Positions 58,181 to 64,000 of a stretch of 64,000 nucleotides of DNA are shown here, one piece after another. This DNA comes from Miniimonas arenae (GTDB lineage Bacteria; Actinomycetota; Actinomycetes; Actinomycetales; Beutenbergiaceae): the NCBI RefSeq assembly GCF_006351005.1, contig NZ_VENP01000011.1:1-64000 (forward strand), given 5' to 3'. Each line of letters starts with the position of its first letter. Within the stretch, counting starts at the first letter, position 1. The notes below the pieces were generated by a model. It saw only the letters and a program-made list of their open reading frames with translations, was not told the origin of the DNA and searched no databases. The translations under genes and the position numbers were made by a program.

Positions 58181-59443
58181 ATGCGTGAGCTACAGCTCGA
58201 GAGCCTGCACGCCGACGGCGAGCACCTGGTCCTCGTCGACGGCGAGGGGCAGCGCTACCTGCTCGTGATCGACGAGCCCCTGCGCGTCGCCGTGCGGCGG
58301 GACCGCCCGCACCTGGAGGCGCTGCGCGCAGCCGAGCGCAGCCCGCTGTCCCCTCGGGAGATCCAGGCACGGATCCGCGCGGGCGCGAGCGTCGAGGAGG
58401 TCGCCGCCGCGGGCGGCGTCGCCCTCGAGGCGGTGCGCCGGTTCGAGGGTCCGGTGCAGGCGGAACGCACGTGGATCGTGCAGCAGACGCGCGCCCTGGC
58501 GATCGGTCACGAGGTGGGCGCGCCCACGCTCGGGGACCTCGTGCTGGACCGGCTCGCCGCCCGTGGCGTGGAGTCCGAGGCCGAGTGGGACGCCCTGCGC
58601 CGAGCCGGCGAGCCGTGGGAGGTCAGCGTCACGTTCACCGCGGGCGCCGCGGTGCGCCGCGCCGCGTGGCACGTCGACCTCCAGGCCCGTTCGATCACCG
58701 CGCTCGACGACGAGAGCCGCTGGCTCTCCGAGACCGACCTCACCACGCGTCGCCCGCGCGGCGCGACGCCGTTCGACGTCGAGGCTGGCGAGCACCGCCG
58801 CGGCGCCGATCTCGTGATCCGCGACCTGCGCGGCTCGGCCGGGTCGACGGGGTCGGCGGGACCAGCCGCGGCGGCCGGGTCAGGGGCCGACGGACCCTCC
58901 GTCGGGTCGACCGCCGGCCCGCAGCCCGGTGAGCGCGGGCGCTCGACGCACGGCGCGGCAACCGCCGAGGACGTGCCCGGTGCCGACCCCGCGGCGCACG
59001 CTGGCGCAGCGGACGACGCCGGCGCGGCCAGCGCGACGGACTCCCTGCTGGCCGAGCTGACGGCCCGCCGCGGGCGGCGCGGTCACGCTGCACGGGACGA
59101 CGGCGCAGCGGACGACGGCGACGAGCGCGCCTCGAGCGGGGGCCTTCTCGAGCCGGGCGACCCGGACGTTCTCGGTGACTCGCGCTCCCCCGGGCTCGGC
59201 GGCACCGACGTCGACGCACCCGCCGAGGAGGGTCTCTTCCCGGTCCCACCGGTCCTCCGCCTGCGCCGTGCGGCCGCAGACTCCACCACCGGCGCCTCCG
59301 GGGCGGAGTCCGGGTCCGATGACACCGCGGCCACGGCTGAGGACCCGGCAGCGCCCGCCGCGCCCGCGCGGGGGAAGTCCCGCTCGCGGCGCACGTCGGT
59401 GCCGTCCTGGGACGAGATCGTGTTCGGGTCGCGCTCGGACTGA
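58181..59443 (+). CDS. sepH: Septation protein SepH
   Basis: 420 residues. N-terminal DUF3071/SepH domain: MRELQLESLHADGEHLVLVDGEGQRYLLVIDEPLR, then a helix-turn-helix-like part (SPREIQARIRAGASVEEVAAAGGVALEAVRRFEGPVQAERTWI), a strand-rich domain (WEVSVTFTAGAAVRRAAWHVDL) and a long Gly/Ala/Asp-rich disordered region ending in the conserved SVPSWDEIVFG. In Streptomyces, SepH binds FtsZ and promotes its assembly at division sites. ATG 58181 follows AAGGAGG at 4 nt; an upstream in-frame start lacks a ribosome binding site. It is convergent with the phosphatase gene at its 3' end, 11 bp away. Confidence 0.93.
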   Translation: MRELQLESLHADGEHLVLVDGEGQRYLLVIDEPLRVAVRRDRPHLEALRAAERSPLSPREIQARIRAGASVEEVAAAGGVALEAVRRFEGPVQAERTWIVQQTRALAIGHEVGAPTLGDLVLDRLAARGVESEAEWDALRRAGEPWEVSVTFTAGAAVRRAAWHVDLQARSITALDDESRWLSETDLTTRRPRGATPFDVEAGEHRRGADLVIRDLRGSAGSTGSAGPAAAAGSGADGPSVGSTAGPQPGERGRSTHGAATAEDVPGADPAAHAGAADDAGAASATDSLLAELTARRGRRGHAARDDGAADDGDERASSGGLLEPGDPDVLGDSRSPGLGGTDVDAPAEEGLFPVPPVLRLRRAAADSTTGASGAESGSDDTAATAEDPAAPAAPARGKSRSRRTSVPSWDEIVFGSRSD

Positions 59444-59454
59444 CCGAACCGACC

Positions 59455-60678
59455 TCAGGTCCGGGTGACGAGCGCGGGGACGGCGAGCTCCGCCGTCGTG
59501 AGCGAGCCGTGCATCCCGACCAGCCGCAGCGACGCGGCGCTCTGGCTGCGCGAGTCGACGACCGCCGTCGTGCCCGTGAGGGCGACCACGAGGTCGCCGA
59601 TCAGGGCGCGGTTGCGGTCGGCGACCGGGCCGAACAGCCCGCCGGCCGCTGCGTCAGCCCCGGTCAGCACCCACGCCCGCTCGCCCAGCGCCTCGGCCCA
59701 GCGCTCGTGCGCCGCGCCGATCTCGGCGCCGGGCTCGAGGTGCACGTGCAGCGCGCGCGGCTCGCCCGCCACGAGCACCACCTGCTCGCGCAGCGCCGGG
59801 GTCTCGGCGACGTCGAGGCGCTCGGTGACGTCGACCATGCCGTGGTCGGCCGTGACGAGCACGGTCGTCCCGCGCGGCGCCCGGCGCAGCAGCGTGCGCA
59901 GCCCCGCGTCGAGCGCGGCGAGCTCCTCGCCCCACTCGGGCGCCGCCCAGCCGCGCTGGTGCCCGACCGCGTCGAGCGCGCCCCAGTACAGGTAGACGAG
60001 GCCGGGTCGGCGCAGGGCGGTGAGCGTGGCCTCGACGGCGTCGTCCCACCGGTCGGCCGGCACGAACGTCGCGCCGCGCAGGGCCGCCGTGGTGAGCCCG
60101 GAGCCGGCGAACTTGGACTTGCCGATCGCCGTGGAGGCGCCCTCGAACCGCTCGAAGACGGTCGGCAGCGGCTGCCACGTGCGCGCGTCGGGCACGGGTG
60201 CACCCGGACCGGCGGTCCACGAGACGAGGTTGACGAGCTGATCGGCGGGGGGCAGCCCGAGCGCCGCCGCGTCGGGGCAGCGCAGCGAGTAGCCGAGCAG
60301 TCCCGTCTCGCCGGGGCTGCGCCCGGTACCGAACGAGCCGAGCGACGCCGCGGTCGTGCTGGGGTAGCCGGCGCTCGCGTGCGGTTCGCCCGCCGCGGCG
60401 GCGTCGGCGAGCATCCCGCGCAGCACGGGCGCGTGCCCCGCGCGTGCGGTGAGCGCCTCGGCGCCGAGCCCGTCGACGAGCACGACGACGGCGCGCTCCC
60501 CCGCGGAAAGGTCGAGCCCGGCGCCCGGCAGGTCGGGCAGGACGGCACCGAGCGAGCGCGCGACGTCCGGCAGCAGTCCGCGCAGCGGCCGCCGCGTGCC
60601 CGGCAGCTCGAGCCCGGCGGGTGGGTGCAGCTGCGGCGGGTCCGGCGCGGCGACCTCGGCGGCCGTGGGTCCGGTCAC
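59455..60678 (-). CDS. Alkaline phosphatase/phosphodiesterase-superfamily protein (type I NPP-like)
   Basis: 407 residues. The metal-dependent phosphodiesterase fold is visible as VVVLVDGLGAEALTARAGHAPVLRGML (first metal Asp), ASAGYPSTTAASLGSFGTGRSPGETGLLGYSL (nucleophile Thr in the STTA segment), YLYWGALDAVGHQRG (Asp/His ligands) and VTADHGMVDV (Asp-His ligands). There is no signal peptide, so the enzyme is cytosolic or non-classically exported. The substrate is unknown; the family includes nucleotide pyrophosphatases and phosphoglycerate mutase-like hydrolases. GTG 60678 overlaps the DUF5998 stop by GTGA. Confidence 0.88.
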   Translation of the reverse strand: MTGPTAAEVAAPDPPQLHPPAGLELPGTRRPLRGLLPDVARSLGAVLPDLPGAGLDLSAGERAVVVLVDGLGAEALTARAGHAPVLRGMLADAAAAGEPHASAGYPSTTAASLGSFGTGRSPGETGLLGYSLRCPDAAALGLPPADQLVNLVSWTAGPGAPVPDARTWQPLPTVFERFEGASTAIGKSKFAGSGLTTAALRGATFVPADRWDDAVEATLTALRRPGLVYLYWGALDAVGHQRGWAAPEWGEELAALDAGLRTLLRRAPRGTTVLVTADHGMVDVTERLDVAETPALREQVVLVAGEPRALHVHLEPGAEIGAAHERWAEALGERAWVLTGADAAAGGLFGPVADRNRALIGDLVVALTGTTAVVDSRSQSAASLRLVGMHGSLTTAELAVPALVTRT

Positions 60679-61241
60679 GTGCGTGCGGTCGCGGCGGACA
60701 GGGCGCGCGCGAACCCGAGCGCGGCACCCAGCGCCTCCTCGCCCTCGGCCTCGGCGCTGACCCGCACCACGAGGTCGTCCGGCGTGGCAGCGCCGGTCAG
60801 CCCGTGGTCGGCCTCGCACTGCGGATCCCCGCACGTCGCGGGCTCGAGGTCGATGCGCTGGACGGCACCCCAGCCCAGGGACATCGTGAGGTCGCGCCGG
60901 CGGGAGACGCCGTCGTGCTGGGCGGGGTCGGTGAAGCCCTGGGTGATGACGACCGAGCGCACCTCACGCAGGGGCACGGCCTCGGTGCTCGCGAGGGCCT
61001 GCGCCTCGCCGTCGAGCGTGTGGTCGTCGACGTGCGCCACGATCAGCCGGTGCGGCGTGAGCACGAGGGCGGTGAGGTGACGGCGCACCTCGGCGTCGTC
61101 GAACGTCGTCTCGGGCTGCAGGAGGTGGGCGACCACCTCCTCACCGGCGAGCGCGACGTCGATGACGTCCGCGACGAGGTCCGGGTAGTACCCGCACCGG
61201 TGCAGGTCCTGCACGAGGTCGGTTGAGGTGGGTCGGCGCAC
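60675..61241 (-). CDS. DUF5998 family protein
   Basis: 188 residues, matching a conserved actinobacterial family of unknown function: STDLVQDLHRCGYYPDLVADVIDVALAGEEVVAHLLQPETTFDDAEVRRHLTALVLTPHRLIVAHVDDH and VVITQGFTDPAQ. The PH-like phrase VLTPHRLIVAHVDDH and the strand pattern suggest a PH-like fold. It has Cys residues at C17 and in EPATCGDPQCEADHG, the latter a possible metal knuckle. GTG 61241 is 6 nt after AACAAT, consistent with a leaderless start. It is coupled to the downstream phosphatase. Confidence 0.82.
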   Translation of the reverse strand: MRRPTSTDLVQDLHRCGYYPDLVADVIDVALAGEEVVAHLLQPETTFDDAEVRRHLTALVLTPHRLIVAHVDDHTLDGEAQALASTEAVPLREVRSVVITQGFTDPAQHDGVSRRRDLTMSLGWGAVQRIDLEPATCGDPQCEADHGLTGAATPDDLVVRVSAEAEGEEALGAALGFARALSAATART

Positions 61242-61344
61242 CGCGACATTGTTCCATCCCGGGCCGCCCCGCGGGCGATGCCCACAGCCCGGGCCCCGGG
61301 CTGGTGCCGCGCGCCAGCCGCAAGCCGCAGGCCGCGAGCCCGTA

Positions 61345-61385
61345 GCGCGCGGCGTCAGGCGCGTCGCGCGCGGCGTCAGGCGCGT
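61345..61385 (-). repeat. 21-bp tandem duplication spanning the stop codon of the pat-like gene
   Basis: GCGCGCGGCGTCAGGCGCGT occurs at 61345-61364 and 61366-61385. The second copy includes the gene's TGA (complement of 61376-61378), and the first is the duplicated downstream segment. As with the 61-bp repeat at 6465, a stop-codon segment was duplicated into the intergenic DNA. Confidence 0.75.
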
Positions 61386-63985
61386 AGCGCGCGCCGCCCG
61401 CCGTCGGGCCGGGACTCGGGCGTGAGGTCCACGTGGGCGGAGAGCACGACGACGCCCTCGGGCGAGGCGAGCGCCGGCCGCAGCTCGACGCGGTGCAGCT
61501 GCGGGAGCGCCTCGACGGCCTCGGCGACCCGCGCGAGCAAGTCCTCCAGGGCCGCGACGTCGACGCTCTCGCCCCCGCGCTGCCCGAGCAGCCGCGGCGC
61601 GGCGCGGACGGAGTGCACGAGCCGGTGCACGTCACCGGTGCGCAGCGGCGGCATCGCGTAGGACGCGTCGTCGAGCAGGTCGGTCGCGTCGCCCGCGAGG
61701 CCGAACGAGACGACCGGGCCGAGGAGGCGGTCCTCGCCGGCCGTGACGACGCACGCCACGCCGAGCGGCGCCATCGGCTGGATCTCCACCGGGGCGTGCG
61801 CGTCCTGGCGCAGCCGCACCTGGCGGACCGCCTCGACGAGCTCGATCGGCCCCGCGACGTCCAGCCGGACTCCGCCCAGGTCCGCGCGGTGGCGCAGCAT
61901 CGCGTCGGTCGACTTCACGGCCACGGGCCAGCCGAGGTCGCGCGCGGCGGCGAGCGCCTGCGACGTCGAGCGCACCTCGCGGCTGGGCAGCACCTCGATC
62001 CCGAAGGCCGAGAGCAGCTCGCGCGTCCGGTCACGTCCGAGGCGCACCCGCTCCCCCGGTGCCGCGTGGGCGACCTCCGCGGCGACGAGCTCACGCGCAC
62101 GACGCAGGTCCACGCCGTCGGGCGCGACGAGGTGACCGCGGTCGGTGCGCCGCCAGCGCGCGTACGCGTCCGCCAGCTCCAGCGCCGCCACGGCGTCCTC
62201 GACGGACGGGAACGCGGGGACGGTCCGCTCATGCGTGAGGCCGGGCGTCACGCCGACGAGACCGGGCACGACGGCGAGCACCGGTCGCTCCCCCGACCCC
62301 AGTCGTGCAATGGCCTCGAGCACCTCGGCCTCCGGCGGCCCCAGCGGCGGGGAGTACACGGCGAGCGCGACGTCCCAGTCCTCCCGGGTCGCGAGCGTCG
62401 CGGCGGCCTCGACCACGGCCCCGGGCGGGCTGGCCCACGGCAGCTGGACCACGACGGGGTCGGGGTCCAGGTGCGCGACCTGCGCCGCGACGAGCCGCGC
62501 CACCGACGCGGCGGTGGTGAGGACCGCGACGCGTGCCCCGCGCGGGAGCTCCTGGTGGGCGAACAGCGTGGTCGCGGCCACCATCGCGCGCATCGTCGGA
62601 GCCACGAGGACGCCCGCCGCGAGCATGGCCTCCTCGACGGCCCCGCGCCCCAGGGTGCCGGCCTCCCGCGACCGCTCGCGCTGGCTGGCGCCCACCACGG
62701 CTACGACCGGGACCGCCGCGCTGACGCGGCTCGCGACGCGCGCGAACTTGCGCGGGTTGCCGAGGGACTCCAGGTACATCCCGACGACGCGGACGTCGCT
62801 CTGACCCGCGAGGTACTGCAGCACGTCGTTGCCGGAGACGTCGGCGCGGTGTCCCGCCGAGACGAACGTGCCCACCCGTGCGCCGTACGTCTCGACCTCG
62901 TCCATCATCTCCTGCGCCATCGCGCCGGACTGGCAGAAGAACGCGGCCGGGCCGGGCGTCAGGGGCTCGGTGCGCAGCGTCGCGTTGACCACGCGGTCGC
63001 CGCGCGCCACGGACACGCCGAACGAGCGCGGACCGATCAGCCGCAGACCCGCCTCGCGCGCGGCCGTCACGAGGTCGCTCAGGCGCGGGGCGTCGCCGTC
63101 GGGCGCGTCGAAACCGTCGGACAGGAGCACCACGCCCCGCACCCCGCGGGCCGCGAGGGGGGCCAGCAGGTCGAGCACGGCGTGCGGCGACGCGGCGACG
63201 ACGGCGAGCTGGAGCGGGTCCTCCGGCGCACCCGCCAGGTCGGCCGACCAGGTGTGGCCGGCCTGCGCGGCGACGTCGGCCAGGGCCTCGCCGACGCAGT
63301 GCGCGAGGGTGCCGGTGAGGTTCGCGGCGACCCGGCGCGCGAACGCGGCGTCGTGGCCGTCGGTGACCACGAGCACGCCCGTGGGGTCCAGGAGCATCCG
63401 CATCGACGCCGCGTCGGTGCGCTGCTCGCGGCTCGCGACGACCTCGAGGGACCGGTCGGTCGCCTCGATCGCGAACGACAGCGAGATCACGCCGTCCTCG
63501 TACCGCTGCACGACGTCGTAGCCCGCGTCGGTGAAGACACGGATCATCTTCGCGTTGCCCGGCAGGACGTCCGCCACGAACGTGGACACGCCCCGCTCGC
63601 GCGCGGCGGCCGCGAGGTGCTCGAGCAGCACCGACCCGAGGCCGCGGCCCTGGTAGACGTCGGACACGTTGAACGCGACCTCGGCGGAGTCGGCGTCGAT
63701 CCGGTCGTAGCGCCCGACGGCGACGATCGCCGACCCGGAGACGACGACGAGCGCGACCCGGTCGACGTGGTCCACCGTGACGAGGCGCTCCAGGTCGCGC
63801 TCGGGCAGCCGGCGCAGCGGCGCGAAGAACCGGAAGTAGATCGACTCCTCGCTCTGCGCGACGTGGAACGCCTGCAGCGCGTCGGCGTCGGTGGGGCGGA
63901 TCGGCCGGATCCGCATGGTCGAGCCGTCCCGCAGCAGCACGTCCGCCTCCCAGTGCCGGGGGTACGGCTCTCCAGCGGGCTGCAT
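61376..63985 (-). CDS. pat: Protein lysine acetyltransferase of Pat type: N-terminal GNAT fused to NDP-forming acyl-CoA synthetase domain
   Basis: 869 residues. An N-terminal GNAT domain (RIRPIRPTDADALQAFHVAQSEESIYFRFF..., acetyl-CoA loop VYQGRGLGSVLLEHL) is followed by the NDP-forming acyl-CoA synthetase modules: CoA-binding (MLLDPTGVLVVTDG...), succinyl-CoA-ligase-like (FFCQSGAMAQEMMDEVETYGARVGTFVSAGHRADVSGNDVLQYL) and ATP-grasp (VKSTDAMLRHRADLGGVRLDV). This order is the reverse of Salmonella Pat and the same as Streptomyces PatA, which acetylates acyl-CoA synthetases. ATG 63985 is chosen because TAGGGT ends 7 nt before it and overlaps the alternative GTG at 63994. The gene is complete. Confidence 0.9.
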   Translation of the reverse strand: MQPAGEPYPRHWEADVLLRDGSTMRIRPIRPTDADALQAFHVAQSEESIYFRFFAPLRRLPERDLERLVTVDHVDRVALVVVSGSAIVAVGRYDRIDADSAEVAFNVSDVYQGRGLGSVLLEHLAAAARERGVSTFVADVLPGNAKMIRVFTDAGYDVVQRYEDGVISLSFAIEATDRSLEVVASREQRTDAASMRMLLDPTGVLVVTDGHDAAFARRVAANLTGTLAHCVGEALADVAAQAGHTWSADLAGAPEDPLQLAVVAASPHAVLDLLAPLAARGVRGVVLLSDGFDAPDGDAPRLSDLVTAAREAGLRLIGPRSFGVSVARGDRVVNATLRTEPLTPGPAAFFCQSGAMAQEMMDEVETYGARVGTFVSAGHRADVSGNDVLQYLAGQSDVRVVGMYLESLGNPRKFARVASRVSAAVPVVAVVGASQRERSREAGTLGRGAVEEAMLAAGVLVAPTMRAMVAATTLFAHQELPRGARVAVLTTAASVARLVAAQVAHLDPDPVVVQLPWASPPGAVVEAAATLATREDWDVALAVYSPPLGPPEAEVLEAIARLGSGERPVLAVVPGLVGVTPGLTHERTVPAFPSVEDAVAALELADAYARWRRTDRGHLVAPDGVDLRRARELVAAEVAHAAPGERVRLGRDRTRELLSAFGIEVLPSREVRSTSQALAAARDLGWPVAVKSTDAMLRHRADLGGVRLDVAGPIELVEAVRQVRLRQDAHAPVEIQPMAPLGVACVVTAGEDRLLGPVVSFGLAGDATDLLDDASYAMPPLRTGDVHRLVHSVRAAPRLLGQRGGESVDVAALEDLLARVAEAVEALPQLHRVELRPALASPEGVVVLSAHVDLTPESRPDGGRRALRA

Positions 63986-63992
63986 GACCGTC

Positions 63993-63998
63993 ACCCTA
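63993..63998 (-). promoter_or_regulatory. -10 box (TAGGGT) deciding the pat-like gene start
   Basis: TAGGGT on the minus strand ends 7 nt before ATG 63985, predicting a leaderless mRNA that begins at that ATG. The in-frame GTG at 63994 overlaps the box itself and so is an unlikely start. Confidence 0.5.
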
Positions 63999-64000
63999 AC

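Overview
The window looks like chromosomal DNA of a high-GC actinobacterium, most probably a Micrococcales member of the Cellulomonas/Isoptericola/Cellulosimicrobium type. Reasons: extreme G/C bias at third codon positions; many GTG starts and 4-bp GTGA/ATGA stop-start overlaps; many genes with a TANNNT -10 box 6-8 nt before the start codon (leaderless mRNAs); and actinobacterial core families (SepH, DUF3000, DUF3093, DUF3159, DUF3710, DUF4193, DUF5998, GuaB1, N-terminal-GNAT Pat, CtpE). A pflB-pflA fermentation module and a glgX-treY-treZ cluster fit a facultatively anaerobic polysaccharide user. No rRNA, tRNA, CRISPR array, insertion sequence or prophage was recognised. Assignments rest on motif reading and recall of families, not on a database search.

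Layout. 1-6.7 kb: tail of an HNH endonuclease, HrpB helicase (-), an unusual SDR-like protein coupled to a membrane alpha/beta hydrolase, and a 61-bp repeat block. 6.7-13.5 kb: glgX-treY-treZ (glycogen to trehalose). 13.6-18.7 kb: secreted M23 peptidase, HIT protein, ZapE, a hypothetical and an ATP-grasp ligase. 18.7-24.3 kb: DUF3000-RNase D and a fadA-fadB beta-oxidation pair with its own promoter/operator. 24.4-27.6 kb: pflB-pflA (-), with two CRP/FNR-type sites upstream and a large hairpin between the genes. 27.8-33.1 kb: guaB1-NUDIX, a glucoamylase-like remnant, a hypothetical, a phosphotransferase and a methyltransferase. 33.2-37 kb: Mo-cofactor oxidoreductase, serpin lipoprotein, DinB. 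37-44.8 kb (-): aconitase, and a tightly overlapped lacI-family / RNA methyltransferase / CtpE-like ATPase operon.

44.9-49.1 kb is the most accessory-looking part: a LacI repressor next to a DHDPS-family lyase, a frameshifted DcuA/B-type transporter and an Nramp-like transporter without the metal ligands. The lyase and Nramp-like promoters share one layout: -35, 18 bp, -10, then a TGCAATCGTTCCC-type operator. 49.3-50.9 kb: a leaderless subtilase with an adjacent small I9-like protein (possible protease-inhibitor pair). 50.9-54.4 kb: a KimA-type K+ transporter divergent from two TrkA/KTN regulators. 54.3-64 kb: dut-DUF3710-OB-fold-DUF3159 (-), DUF3093, DUF4193, SepH, then DUF5998-phosphatase (-) and a GNAT/acyl-CoA-synthetase protein acetyltransferase (-).

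The clearest regulatory themes are CRP/FNR-type sites (TGTGA-N6-TCAC) before pflB and between the M23 and HIT genes, a LacI regulon around 45-47.6 kb, and widespread leaderless transcription.
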